From positions 127,679-166,759 of the forward strand of contig JAESPV010000021.1 of assembly GCA_016765495.1 (NCBI GenBank): a DNA stretch of 39,081 nt, given 5' to 3'. The translations under genes were made by a program, and so were the position numbers. Below, piece after piece: positions 7,838-16,786 of this stretch; the stretch's first letter is position 1; each line of letters begins with the position of its first letter. Source of the DNA: Desulfocapsa sp. (GTDB taxonomy: Bacteria; Desulfobacterota; Desulfobulbia; Desulfobulbales; Desulfocapsaceae). The notes under the pieces were generated by a model that was not told the DNA's origin, did no database searches, and saw only the letters and a list, made by a program, of their open reading frames with translations.

Positions 7838-8632
7838 ATGAGTCCTATGAAAACTAACAAACGAAAAGTAAATCCTGAAGCCTATTCCGACAGGGGGTAT
7901 CGGAAACTGCTAACCCATAGCGGTTTAGTTTCTACCGAGATCAGAGTAGAAGAAACAGATCTGCACATTCTGGCAGAGCAGGATGTCACCGAACAGGCAA
8001 CTGATCTTGTTCTGCAGTATAGAGCACAACTGGAAAATTACATTGTAAAGAATCCCCAATTTTCTGCAAGTCTGAATCCTTTACAGGAAGATAAAGTTGC
8101 TCCTCCTTTGATACGTGATATGCTGGATGCTGGACTTGCAGCAGGTGTGGGGCCGATGGCGGCAGTTGCAGGAACCATTGCAGAATATGTGGGAAAAGGG
8201 CTTGTGTCTTCAGGTTTACGGGAAGTGATGGTTGAGAATGGCGGCGATATTTTTCTGCAAAGGGATCGTGATTGCTCCATTGCCATCTTTGCTGGTGAGT
8301 CACCGTTGAGCTATAAGGTTGGGGTGCGGATAGCCTCTGCTCTGATGCCAATGGGAATCTGCACTTCATCGGGAACTGTCGGGCATTCCCTCAGTTTGGG
8401 CGAGGCAGATTCTGTCACCGTTATTAGTAGATCTACGCCTTTAGCTGATGCTGCGGCAACTCGTCTTGGTAATGAAGTCGGGCGCACAGGAGATGCCAGA
8501 ACCGGGATACAGAGTGGTCTGGCAAAGGCCGCTGAGATTCCTGGAGTTATCGGAGTGGTGGTAATTTGTGGTGAACTTATGGGGGCATCTGGTGATGTGG
8601 AGCTGATAAAGATAGATCTGCAAGGGGGCTAA
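7838..8632 (+). CDS. UPF0280 family protein (ApbE-related)
   Basis: A 264-residue protein of the UPF0280/COG2122 family, distantly related to the FAD-dependent FMN transferase ApbE. The family is found in methanogens and sulfate reducers and its function is not established. Features visible are GLAAGVGPMAAVAGTIAEYV, the segment VENGGDIFL, the IAIFAGESPLS strand and the later ICTSSGTVGHSLSLGEAD. Those segments correspond to the ApbE-like flavin/metal regions. No signal peptide is present, so it is probably cytoplasmic. An ATG at 7847 is an equally possible start; neither is preceded by a good Shine-Dalgarno. Confidence 0.85.
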   Translation: MSPMKTNKRKVNPEAYSDRGYRKLLTHSGLVSTEIRVEETDLHILAEQDVTEQATDLVLQYRAQLENYIVKNPQFSASLNPLQEDKVAPPLIRDMLDAGLAAGVGPMAAVAGTIAEYVGKGLVSSGLREVMVENGGDIFLQRDRDCSIAIFAGESPLSYKVGVRIASALMPMGICTSSGTVGHSLSLGEADSVTVISRSTPLADAAATRLGNEVGRTGDARTGIQSGLAKAAEIPGVIGVVVICGELMGASGDVELIKIDLQGG

Positions 8633-8660
8633 GGAAACGAACAAAGAAAAAGCCGGCGCA

Positions 8661-8690
8661 GAAAAAAGAGGTGTCGTCCGTAAACACCTG
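8661..8690 (-). terminator. Terminator for rmlA-rmlD
   Basis: On the minus strand, directly after the rmlD stop codon, AGGTGT and ACACCT pair around a 9-base loop (stem arms 8669-8674 and 8684-8689) and are followed by a short T-run (8662-8667 read in reverse). The stem is only 6 bp, so efficiency is uncertain. Confidence 0.55.
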
Positions 8691-8691
8691 A

Positions 8692-9567
8692 TTAGGAAGC
8701 TTCTTTGATAAGCTCTCGCCTGTACAGTTTAACAAAATGGTCAATATCTTCCTGCCAGGGTCTTAAAACAGACAGCCCTTCCTGTTTTAATCTACTATTT
8801 TCCAAAATGGAATTTGGAGGTCGATGCGCAAGCGTTGGGTATTCGGCCGTGGTGCAAGGGGAAAGATTGTAAGGAACTCCCATGGCATCAAGAAAGTAAC
8901 AAGCTCCCTCATACCAGGTGGAAGATCCTTCTGCTGTGGAATGAACTATGCCCTGCATGGTATCAGGCAAAACCCTTTCAATCTGGCGAGCCATTGTGGC
9001 TGTCCAAGTAAGTGATCCGTATTGATCATTGACCACTTTTGTTTCACGCGTTGGATTGGCTATTGCCAGCCGTAGCATGGTTTTGAGAAAGTTATTCCCT
9101 TTCATGCCGTAGAACCAGGCTGTGCGAAGAATAAGGAAATTGGAAGAGTGAGTGGCCACAGCCTCTTCGCCAGCAAGCTTAGTTTTGCCATATTCGGAAA
9201 GCGGGGCTGTTGGGTCAGTTTCAATATATTTCTCAGTGGCTGCTTTGTGACCGTCAAAAACGTAGTCGGTGGAGATATGAATCACTCTGCCAGCTATCTT
9301 TTCCATTGCAATGGCCAGGTTTTCAGGTCCTTTTGTATTTACCTCAAAGGCTTGTTTCTTCTCTGTCTCGCACTTATCAACTGCTGTAAAAGCAGCGCAG
9401 TTAATAAGGACATCGGGCTTTTGTGTGAGAATAATAGAGTTGACAGCAGTACTATTGCTGATATCAAGTTCTTTTGAGCCAGGAGATAGGAGTTCATGTG
9501 TTTTGGCAAGGAGTGTGCAGGTATCACTGCCCAGTTGCCCATGACCTCCTGTGATGAGGATTTTCAT
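8692..9567 (-). CDS. rfbD: dTDP-4-dehydrorhamnose reductase (RmlD)
   Basis: NADPH-dependent last step of dTDP-L-rhamnose synthesis. It is an extended short-chain dehydrogenase of 291 residues with the N-terminal nucleotide-binding loop ITGGHGQLG, the segment [12 protein letters not shown] typical of RmlD, STDYVFDG, and the catalytic Y-x3-K in YGKTKLAGE. The later RTAWFYG and [11 protein letters not shown] motifs also fit the family. It overlaps rmlA by the 4-base ATGA, so the pair is translationally coupled. rmlB and rmlC, needed to complete the pathway, are not in the window. Confidence 0.95.
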   Translation of the reverse strand: MKILITGGHGQLGSDTCTLLAKTHELLSPGSKELDISNSTAVNSIILTQKPDVLINCAAFTAVDKCETEKKQAFEVNTKGPENLAIAMEKIAGRVIHISTDYVFDGHKAATEKYIETDPTAPLSEYGKTKLAGEEAVATHSSNFLILRTAWFYGMKGNNFLKTMLRLAIANPTRETKVVNDQYGSLTWTATMARQIERVLPDTMQGIVHSTAEGSSTWYEGACYFLDAMGVPYNLSPCTTAEYPTLAHRPPNSILENSRLKQEGLSVLRPWQEDIDHFVKLYRRELIKEAS

Positions 9568-10454
9568 AAAAACGCAGAGCCGGTTTCTGCTTCAGCAACA
9601 ATGTCCAAAAGATATTGCCCGTATTGGTTTTTGAGCATATCCTGCGCCAGTGTTTTCATTTGTTTTGAATCAATGTAACCGAGGTTGAAGGCTATTTCTT
9701 CTACACAGGAAATTTTTAGACCCTGTCTATCCTGTATAGTTTGTACATAATTTGATGCTTGCTGCAATGATTCGTGGGTGCCGGTGTCAAGCCAGCAGAA
9801 CCCCCGACTGAGTGGCTCCACCCGAAGTTTTCCCCGGCGCAGGTATTCCATATTCACGTCAGTGATTTCCAGCTCTCCCCGTGAGGAAGGTTTGATGTTT
9901 TCGGCAATAGTGATAACATCGTTATCGTAGAAATAGAGACCTGGAACGGCATATTTGGATTTTGGTTTGTCGGGTTTCTCAGCAATTCCCACCACGTTGT
10001 TGTTTGTGTCAAACTCTACCACACCGTAGCGTTCAGGGTCTTTTACTGGATAGCCGAAGATTAGTCCGCCTTCTGAAAGGAGTGCACAGTTTTTAAGGAT
10101 AGAGTGAAAATTGGAGCCGAAGAAGATATTATCCCCCAGGATAAGAGCCACATTGTCATTTCCGATAAAAGACTTTCCAATGATGAATGCTTGGGCCAGA
10201 CCTTCTGGTTTGGGTTGTGCCGCATAGCTTATGGAGAGACCAAGATGAGAGCCTTCGTTAAAAAGTGCTTTAAATTGCGGGAGGTCGTGCGGGGTGGAGA
10301 TGATTAAAATATCCCTGATCCCTGCCAGCATGAGAACAGACAGTGGGTAATAAATCATTGGCTTGTCATAGACAGGGATCAGCTGCTTTGAGAGAACCCT
10401 GGTCAGTGGATAGAGTCTGGTGCCGGAACCACCGGCAAGGATAATACCTTTCAT
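9564..10454 (-). CDS. rfbA: Glucose-1-phosphate thymidylyltransferase (RmlA)
   Basis: First step of dTDP-rhamnose synthesis: glucose-1-phosphate plus dTTP gives dTDP-glucose. The 296-residue protein shows the nucleotide-binding signature [13 protein letters not shown], the [16 protein letters not shown] stretch, the ILGDNIF metal-binding region, [20 protein letters not shown] and [10 protein letters not shown], all close to the family consensus. It is the first gene of the rmlA-rmlD pair and faces the phosphomannomutase gene across a 112-bp divergent intergenic region. Confidence 0.97.
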   Translation of the reverse strand: MKGIILAGGSGTRLYPLTRVLSKQLIPVYDKPMIYYPLSVLMLAGIRDILIISTPHDLPQFKALFNEGSHLGLSISYAAQPKPEGLAQAFIIGKSFIGNDNVALILGDNIFFGSNFHSILKNCALLSEGGLIFGYPVKDPERYGVVEFDTNNNVVGIAEKPDKPKSKYAVPGLYFYDNDVITIAENIKPSSRGELEITDVNMEYLRRGKLRVEPLSRGFCWLDTGTHESLQQASNYVQTIQDRQGLKISCVEEIAFNLGYIDSKQMKTLAQDMLKNQYGQYLLDIVAEAETGSAFL

Positions 10455-10494
10455 AGTACTCGTAATGTTGAAGAATGGTGTTGTTTTTGATATG

Positions 10495-10525
10495 TTGGTG
10501 TGAGGCTTCCTTAATCTACTATAAT
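10495..10525 (+). promoter_or_regulatory. Possible promoter for the phosphomannomutase gene
   Basis: A perfect -10 box TATAAT lies at 10520-10525, 41 bp upstream of the ATG at 10567. The best -35 candidate, TTGGTG, is 19 bases upstream, which is longer than ideal. The -10 box is clear and the -35 is weak. Confidence 0.35.
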
Positions 10526-10566
10526 AAGTATATCCTGAAAATAATACTGCAAAATTGGATTAATCT

Positions 10567-11928
10567 ATGAGTATAACTATTCTATCCTGCTTCAAAGCGT
10601 ATGATATTCGAGGTAAAGTGCCTTCTGAACTTAATCCAGATCTTGCCCGAAATATCGGGCGGGCATTTTCCGCAGTTTTTAAGCCCCGAAAGGTTGCTGT
10701 GGGACATGATATACGACTCAGCAGTCCTGAGTTGACACATGCTCTGGTCGAGGGTTTGTTAGAGTCAGGTGTTGATGTCTTCCACCTTGGGCTTTGCGGT
10801 ACTGAAGAAATTTATCACGCAGCATTCAGCCTTGAAGACGAAGGTGTTGATGGTGGTATTGTTGTTACTGCAAGCCATAATCCAGCTGACTATAATGGGA
10901 TGAAGTTTGTAACTGTTGGGGCACGTCCTGTCACAGGAGACTCGGGATTGAAAAAAATGGCAGAGCTAATTGTGACAAATACCTTACCATTGCTATCTGC
11001 GAAACCTGGTGTTAAAAGTTTTGCAGGAGACAAAGACTCGTATATACAACATCTTCTTGGTTATGTGAACCCTGACGAATTGGCTCCACTAAAACTTGTT
11101 GTTAATAATGGGAACGGGTCTGCTGCGCCCGTGGTTGATTTGCTCGAAAAAGAGCTCCCATTCACCTTTGTCAAGGCTTATCATAATCCGGACGGAACTT
11201 TTCCCCATGGAGTTCCCAATCCTCTGCTTCCCGAAAAACGTGAAGAGACAGCAAAGCTTGTTCGGGAACATAATGCTGATATGGGCATTGCCTGGGATGG
11301 TGATTTTGATCGCTGTTTTTTCTGGGACGAAAAAGGAAATTTTATAGAAGGCTATTATGTTGTGGGGCTGCTGGCTCTTGAACTTTTAAGTCAAAATCCA
11401 GGAGGAAAAATTCTTCATGATCCTCGTCTTATCTGGAATACTCAAGAGTTGGTAGGTGGAGCAGGTGGAATCCCTATAATGGCACAGACCGGTCATGCCT
11501 TTATTAAAGAACGTATGAGACAGGAAGACGCAATCTATGGTGGTGAAATGTCAGCGCACCACTATTTTAAAAGTTTTGGTTATTGCGATTCAGGTATGAT
11601 TCCCTGGTTGCTTGTGGCCTCTCTTCTGAGTCGCAGGAAGGTCGCGCTTTCGTCACTCGTCAAGGACTGTCAGGCGGCCTATCCGGTTTCAGGAGAAATT
11701 AATACTTTTGTGGATGACCCGGATGCAGTAATCGCAAGAATTGAAAAACAGTTTCACGCAGGAAAAAAAGATTACACAGATGGTCTTTCCGTGTCTTTTC
11801 CTGAATATCGTTTTAATATAAGAAAATCCAACACTGAGCCGCTACTGCGATTAAATGTTGAAAGCCGTGGAAATCCAGACTTGCTCAGCGAAAAAACTGA
11901 AGAATTGTTGAAAATTATAAAACCCTAA
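10567..11928 (+). CDS. Phosphomannomutase/phosphoglucomutase
   Basis: Interconverts hexose-6-phosphate and hexose-1-phosphate (mannose, possibly glucose), feeding GDP-mannose synthesis by the downstream manC. The four-domain alpha-D-phosphohexomutase architecture is visible: FKAYDIRGKVP near the N-terminus, the phosphoserine loop VVTASHNPADYNGMK, the Mg-binding loop AWDGDFDRCFF, the sugar-binding loop GGEMSAHHYF, and the phosphate-binding segment RKSNTEPLLRLNVES. At 453 residues it is the AlgC/ManB size. It lies 165 bp upstream of manC on the same strand, consistent with a joint mannose branch. Confidence 0.93.
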   Translation: MSITILSCFKAYDIRGKVPSELNPDLARNIGRAFSAVFKPRKVAVGHDIRLSSPELTHALVEGLLESGVDVFHLGLCGTEEIYHAAFSLEDEGVDGGIVVTASHNPADYNGMKFVTVGARPVTGDSGLKKMAELIVTNTLPLLSAKPGVKSFAGDKDSYIQHLLGYVNPDELAPLKLVVNNGNGSAAPVVDLLEKELPFTFVKAYHNPDGTFPHGVPNPLLPEKREETAKLVREHNADMGIAWDGDFDRCFFWDEKGNFIEGYYVVGLLALELLSQNPGGKILHDPRLIWNTQELVGGAGGIPIMAQTGHAFIKERMRQEDAIYGGEMSAHHYFKSFGYCDSGMIPWLLVASLLSRRKVALSSLVKDCQAAYPVSGEINTFVDDPDAVIARIEKQFHAGKKDYTDGLSVSFPEYRFNIRKSNTEPLLRLNVESRGNPDLLSEKTEELLKIIKP

Positions 11929-12093
11929 CACTGGTGAACGGTAAGTAAGCCAGTACTCTTCTCAGTACCCCCTTGAGGGGTAATAAGTGTCCAGGTGGTA
12001 CATTCAAACCATTAACTGTAAATGCAATGTCCTGTTTCTTGTTTTTTTGACAGGAATCAGGGAGTAAATCACTAAAAAAGGAATATAAAAGCA

Positions 12094-13506
12094 ATGGCTA
12101 AGATTCAACCTGTTATCCTTGCCGGTGGAACCGGCTCCCGCCTATGGCCCCTGTCTCGTGAGCTTTACCCAAAACAGTTGCTGCAGCTCATCGACGAGAC
12201 ATCATTGCTGCAAACCACGGTACTTCGAGTTTCTCAACTCGATGAAGTTTTACCACCGCTTCTTGTGGTTGGTGAAGAGCATCGGTTTATTACCCAACGT
12301 CAGGTGACAAGTCTTGGTTTGGGGAGTGAGTGCAGTATTCTTCTCGAGCCGGTTGCCCGTAATACTGCCCCAGCTGTTTGTGGTGCTGTGGAGTATTGTG
12401 CAACTGAACAGGATGAAGATACTATCCTACTTATTCTTCCCGCAGATCATCTGATTCTTCGAAAAAATGCTTTTCAGAAAGCGGTCGTTAAGGCTGTAGA
12501 GCTGGCAATGGAGGGGAAGATAGTTACATTTGGTATAGAACCGCAACACCCTGAAACGGGTTATGGGTATATTGAGCAGGGCGAAGGAAGTTCTGTTCTG
12601 TCTTTTTGTGAAAAACCTGATCTTGATACCGCAAAATCCTACCTTGCCAAGGGGAATTATTTCTGGAATAGCGGAATGTTTGCCTTTTCCATCAGGACCT
12701 TTCGTACAGAAATGGAAAAATTTGCTCCAGAGATACTTTCGTGCATGCGTGAGTCCATTTTGCTGGGAGTTCGTGATGGAAATTTTTTCAGATTAGATAA
12801 AAGTGCAATGACAAGGTCTCCCGGAGATTCTCTTGATTATGCACTCATGGAAAAAACAGATTGTGCTGCTGTTGTTGTTGCCAATCTTGATTGGAGTGAT
12901 ATCGGTTCCTGGCATGCTTTGTGGGAAGTTTCTGAAAAGGATGATGCTGGGAATGTGATCCAGGGTGACGTGCTCATTGAGGATACGAAGAATTGTCTTA
13001 TACGTTCGGAGGACACTCTGGTTGCCACTGTGGGGCTTGAGGATACGTTGGTGGTTGAGACCTCCGATGCAGTTTTGGTTGCGCCCCTGTCGCGATCTCA
13101 GGATGTGAAAAAGATTGTTACCAAATTAAAGAGAAAGGGCAGGGGGGAGTTTAGACTGCATCGTACCGTGCATAGGCCCTGGGGAAGTTATACAGTGCTT
13201 GAGCAGCATGAACGGTACCAGATAAAGCGAATCACCGTGAGTCCCGGGTCAAAGCTTTCTCTCCAGATGCATCATCATCGTCATGAACATTGGGTGGTTG
13301 TTTCCGGTACTGCACGCATTACCAATGGTGAGAAGGTTTTTCTTCTGTATGAGAATCAGTCAACATATATTCCTGCTGGTGTGAATCATCGATTGGAAAA
13401 TCCCGGTGTCATGGAACTTGAGCTGATCGAAGTTCAGAACGGAAGTTATCTGGGTGAGGACGATATTGTTCGCTTTGAGGATGATTACGGCCGTGAAGAA
13501 GAGTGA
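12094..13506 (+). CDS. manC: Mannose-1-phosphate guanylyltransferase/mannose-6-phosphate isomerase (bifunctional)
   Basis: Makes GDP-mannose from mannose-1-phosphate and GTP. The C-terminal cupin can also isomerise fructose-6-phosphate to mannose-6-phosphate. The N-terminal nucleotidyltransferase domain shows ILAGGTGSRLWPLSRELYPK, LLEPVARNTAPA, ILPADHLI and FCEKPD, and NYFWNSGMFAF marks its later part. The cupin type-2 domain starts near residue 360 with HRPWGSYTVL and contains KLSLQMHHHRHEHW and the segment YIPAGVNHRLENPG. The total of 470 residues fits the bifunctional ManC/AlgA class. It converges on mtnA with a 4-bp gap. Confidence 0.95.
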   Translation: MAKIQPVILAGGTGSRLWPLSRELYPKQLLQLIDETSLLQTTVLRVSQLDEVLPPLLVVGEEHRFITQRQVTSLGLGSECSILLEPVARNTAPAVCGAVEYCATEQDEDTILLILPADHLILRKNAFQKAVVKAVELAMEGKIVTFGIEPQHPETGYGYIEQGEGSSVLSFCEKPDLDTAKSYLAKGNYFWNSGMFAFSIRTFRTEMEKFAPEILSCMRESILLGVRDGNFFRLDKSAMTRSPGDSLDYALMEKTDCAAVVVANLDWSDIGSWHALWEVSEKDDAGNVIQGDVLIEDTKNCLIRSEDTLVATVGLEDTLVVETSDAVLVAPLSRSQDVKKIVTKLKRKGRGEFRLHRTVHRPWGSYTVLEQHERYQIKRITVSPGSKLSLQMHHHRHEHWVVVSGTARITNGEKVFLLYENQSTYIPAGVNHRLENPGVMELELIEVQNGSYLGEDDIVRFEDDYGREEE

Positions 13507-13510
13507 AAAG

Positions 13511-14614
13511 TTATGATTTTTCTGGAAATAACTTGTGGATCGCCTGCTTTTCAGCTGCCACAATACCCCGCTCAGTAATCAGGCCGGTCACCAGCCGTGC
13601 GGGGGTGATGTCAAAACTATAGTTCGCTGCACGGGTTTCCGGTGCAGTGAGCTGGATAGTCTCTATGGTACCGTTGCTGTGTAGCCCGCTGATGGTAGTG
13701 ATTTCATTTCCTGATCGTTCTTCAATGGGAATATCATGCCCATCATCAATGTCCCAGTCAAAAGTAGAAGATGGCAGGGCCACATAAAATGGAACCTGAT
13801 TATCGTGTGCGGCCAGAGCTTTTAAGTAAGTACCTATTTTATTAGCTACATCGCCAGTGTGGGTGGTGCGGTCAGTTCCCACAATCACCATATCCACCAT
13901 GCCCTTCTGCATTAAGTGTCCACCTGCATTGTCCGTGATCAGGGTGCAGGGGATGTTTTCCTGTTGTAATTCCCAGGCAGTAAGCTTTGCCCCCTGGTTC
14001 CAGGGGCGTGTTTCATCCACCCACACATGAATGTCAATTCCCGCATCCCGGGCTGCGTAGATGGGGGCTGTTGCACTGCCATAATCAACAAAGGCCAACC
14101 ATCCAGCATTGCAGTGGGTGAGGATATTAACAGTTTTTCCTTCTTTGGCTTTACTGAGATTTTTTATTATTTTAAGACCATGTTCTCCGAGAGCCTTGCA
14201 GAAAGCAGCGTCTTCATCGGCTATTTCACAAGCTGTCTGGAAGGCAATTGTCTTTTTTTCTGCTTCATCGCTTCCTTTTTCCACAGCCCCTAGTATCCGG
14301 TCAACTGCCCACTTCAGGTTTCGTGCGGTGGGACGACTGTTGTCCAGTAGCTCAGCTGCCCGTTCTAATGCGTCATTCAGAGAACCATCTCTGGCGTTCA
14401 CGCTTGCCAGGTACATACCGAAACCAGCTGTTGCACCGATTAATCCTGCTCCGCGGACATGCATGTCTTTTATGGCCGCCACGGCATCGTTCAGAGTAGA
14501 GAGCGGTTCGATGATAAATTTATGGGGGAGCTGTCTCTGGTCGATTATCATGATTGTTTCATTGTTTTTGGGGTCTGGCCAAATAGTTCGATAGTGCTGT
14601 CTGTTTATATTCAT
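13511..14614 (-). CDS. mtnA: S-methyl-5-thioribose-1-phosphate isomerase
   Basis: Isomerises methylthioribose-1-phosphate to methylthioribulose-1-phosphate in methionine salvage. The 367-residue protein is full-length for the eIF2B-related MtnA family. It has the MHVRGAGLIGATAGFGM motif near residue 51, the catalytic cysteine in ILTHCNAGWLAF (Cys168) and the catalytic aspartate in VGTDRTTHTGDVANKIGTY (Asp248). VWVDETRPWNQGAKLTAWEL is also typical. No other methionine-salvage gene is adjacent. The gene is divergent from amtB across a 334-bp gap. Confidence 0.95.
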   Translation of the reverse strand: MNINRQHYRTIWPDPKNNETIMIIDQRQLPHKFIIEPLSTLNDAVAAIKDMHVRGAGLIGATAGFGMYLASVNARDGSLNDALERAAELLDNSRPTARNLKWAVDRILGAVEKGSDEAEKKTIAFQTACEIADEDAAFCKALGEHGLKIIKNLSKAKEGKTVNILTHCNAGWLAFVDYGSATAPIYAARDAGIDIHVWVDETRPWNQGAKLTAWELQQENIPCTLITDNAGGHLMQKGMVDMVIVGTDRTTHTGDVANKIGTYLKALAAHDNQVPFYVALPSSTFDWDIDDGHDIPIEERSGNEITTISGLHSNGTIETIQLTAPETRAANYSFDITPARLVTGLITERGIVAAEKQAIHKLFPEKS

Positions 14615-14838
14615 TGGGTGCCGGGCTAATTAAAGTTGAATTGTTTTTTTGTTGAAAGCGGATACCGGAAGATAAACGATTCTGTGTTGTTCGACAAGGT
14701 TTGCCGTTAGATTAAAAGGTGACGAAAATGCAAAACAAACACCTAAAAGTTACAGAAATGTAAAAGTCTGGCGGGGTGATCAATAAATATTTTTCTATAT
14801 CTATGAACTTGCAAAGAGTTATTTAAAATAAGTGATTC

Positions 14839-14853
14839 TGGCACTGAATTTGT
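14839..14853 (+). promoter_or_regulatory. Candidate sigma-54 promoter of amtB
   Basis: The segment reads TGGCAC, five bases, then TTGT. The -24 GG is separated from the -12 element by the required 10 bases. It differs from the TGGCACG-N4-TTGC consensus at the G after TGGCAC and at the -12 C, which is T. It lies 95 bp upstream of the amtB ATG. Nitrogen control of amtB by NtrC and sigma-54 is common, but no NtrC site was identified. Confidence 0.6.
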
Positions 14854-14894
14854 AAGCAGACTGTGACAATTTTTAGTATAGCAAAAGTGAATTA

Positions 14895-14923
14895 AGGATC
14901 CCAATGATGAATTGGGAGATCCT
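14895..14923 (+). promoter_or_regulatory. Leader hairpin upstream of amtB
   Basis: AGGATC-CCAAT and ATTGG-GA-GATCCT form an 11-bp stem with a 2-base bulge and a GATGA loop. It sits between the presumed transcription start and the Shine-Dalgarno of amtB. It has no following T-tract, so it is not a simple terminator. A role in mRNA stability or translation is possible. Confidence 0.5.
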
Positions 14924-14948
14924 GGTATAATAATTTGGGAGGAGAAAA

Positions 14949-16172
14949 ATGATTAGTGCTGCGGATACCGCTTTTGTTTTGGCGGCAGCAGGTTTGGTGC
15001 TGTTGATGACACCCGGACTCGCTCTTTTTTATGCAGGAATGGTTCGAAGTGAAAATGTGCTCGGAACCCTGATGCAGAGTTTTTTTATGGTAGCCCTCAT
15101 TTCCATCGAGTGGGTTTATCTTGGCTATTCAATGTCCTTTGGTCCTGATGTCGGAGGTGTGATCGGCGATCTGTCCTGGTTTGCTTTAAAGGGGGTAACA
15201 ACTGCGCCAAGCCCAGATTACGCAAGCACCATTCCGCACATTGTATTTATGATTTATCAATGTATGTTTGCGGTTATTACTCCGGCACTTATAACGGGTG
15301 CATTTGCCGAGAGAGTACGCTTTGTGCCATTTCTTATCTTTGCTCTGTTGTGGACAATTCTTGTCTATAATCCGGTTTGTCACTGGGTATGGGGAAAAGG
15401 TGGATGGCTTGGTAATATGGGAGTGATGGATTTTGCCGGTGGTTTAGTTGTCCATGTAACATGTGGTGCTGCGGCTCTTGCTGCAATACTGGTAATTGGG
15501 CCAAGGCGCGGTTATGGAAAGCGAAGCTTTATACCGCACAGCCTACCCATGACGTTTATTGGAACGGGCCTGCTCTGGTTTGGCTGGTTTGGTTTTAACG
15601 GAGGTTCAGCACTTGCAGCAGATGAAGTTGCGGCTACCGCATTTGTTGCAACGCATCTTGCCGGAATGGCCGGTGTGCTTTTGTGGGTAGTTATGGAATG
15701 GTTTGTCCTTGGCAGGGCCACTACACTTGGTGCTATGTCAGGCGCCATTGCCGGGCTTGCAACCATCACTCCTGCTGCCGGGTTTGTCGGGCCCAATTCA
15801 GCAATCGCCATCGGTTCCATTGCAGGTATTGTCTGTTTTTCAGCGGTTAACTTAAAAGTACGACTGAAGCTTGATGATTCTCTCGATGTTGTCGGGATTC
15901 ATGGGGTGGGAGGGGCCGTTGGGACACTCTGTCTGGGGTTGTTTGCATCGACTGCAGTAAATCCTGGGGGTGTTGACGGGCTGTTTGCAGGAAATGTGGC
16001 ACAGCTTGGGAAGCAGGCTTTTGGGGTAGTGGTAGTCGGAAGTTATACTTTTGTTGTGAGTTGGGTGTTGTTGAAGATCATACACGGCACCATGGGCTTG
16101 AGAGTGACTGAGGAGGCTGAAGTTGCTGGTCTGGATTCTACTGAACATTCAGAAACTGCGTACAACGCTTAA
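14949..16172 (+). CDS. amtB: Ammonium transporter AmtB
   Basis: Inner-membrane ammonium channel. The 407-residue protein has about eleven hydrophobic segments. Characteristic motifs are MTPGLALFYAGMVRSENVL near the N-terminus, the Amt signature around NPVCHWVWGKGGWL, and DFAGGLVVHVTCGAAAL with the first pore histidine (His169). The second pore histidine is in VVGIHGVGGAVGT (His318). There is no cleavable signal peptide; the chain starts directly in the first helix. A strong GGGAGGAG precedes the ATG. It is followed by glnB, as is usual for amtB, so PII probably gates it by plugging the cytoplasmic pore when not uridylylated. Confidence 0.97.
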   Translation: MISAADTAFVLAAAGLVLLMTPGLALFYAGMVRSENVLGTLMQSFFMVALISIEWVYLGYSMSFGPDVGGVIGDLSWFALKGVTTAPSPDYASTIPHIVFMIYQCMFAVITPALITGAFAERVRFVPFLIFALLWTILVYNPVCHWVWGKGGWLGNMGVMDFAGGLVVHVTCGAAALAAILVIGPRRGYGKRSFIPHSLPMTFIGTGLLWFGWFGFNGGSALAADEVAATAFVATHLAGMAGVLLWVVMEWFVLGRATTLGAMSGAIAGLATITPAAGFVGPNSAIAIGSIAGIVCFSAVNLKVRLKLDDSLDVVGIHGVGGAVGTLCLGLFASTAVNPGGVDGLFAGNVAQLGKQAFGVVVVGSYTFVVSWVLLKIIHGTMGLRVTEEAEVAGLDSTEHSETAYNA

Positions 16173-16269
16173 GTGAGGCTGGTGGTTTATGTTTTCTTTT
16201 CTGTCGTTCTCACTTGTATTATTTTGAAAGTGATAGACTTGACCATTGGTCTTCGTGTAAGTATTGAAG

Positions 16270-16343
16270 GCGATGCGCAGGGGTTGAATGTTGCATCGCA
16301 TGGTGAGGCTGGGTAGCATATATAAGCTCTCCCGACTGGGAGA
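16270..16343 (+). promoter_or_regulatory. Two leader hairpins and weak sigma-54-like site before glnB
   Basis: The first inverted repeat pairs GCGATGC (16270-16276) with GCATCGC (16293-16299). The second pairs TCTCCC (16328-16333) with GGGAGA (16338-16343) around GACT, ending 23 bp before the glnB ATG. Inside the first, GG at 16281-16282 and TTGC at 16291-16294 have sigma-54 spacing, but the rest of the -24 element does not match. The hairpins are clear; the promoter reading is weak. Confidence 0.35.
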
Positions 16344-16351
16344 TACTTTGA

Positions 16352-16705
<354 letters not shown>

Positions 16706-16786
16706 TAAGTATTAAGGCTACAACCTAAAGGCTGAGGGGTGCCGTGATAGTGCTGTGTCTTCAGCCCATACCCATTTCGTGTATTT

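Larger units (their letters stand above)
14615..14948. other. Divergent intergenic region mtnA/amtB
   Basis: This 334-bp stretch holds no credible gene. It contains a candidate sigma-54 promoter and a 5'-leader hairpin for amtB, listed separately. The A/T-rich remainder, including the mtnA upstream side, shows no promoter I can call with confidence. Confidence 0.6.

Noticed and set aside
11966..11983. Palindrome CCCCTTGAGGGG between the phosphomannomutase gene and manC as a terminator or operator
   Set aside because: Only a 4-bp arm with no T-tract; a vaguely similar sequence upstream of cvpA is too short to count as a shared site.
14109..14594. 161-codon plus-strand frame inside mtnA
   Set aside because: It is antisense to a full, motif-complete mtnA and shows no domain; a shadow frame.
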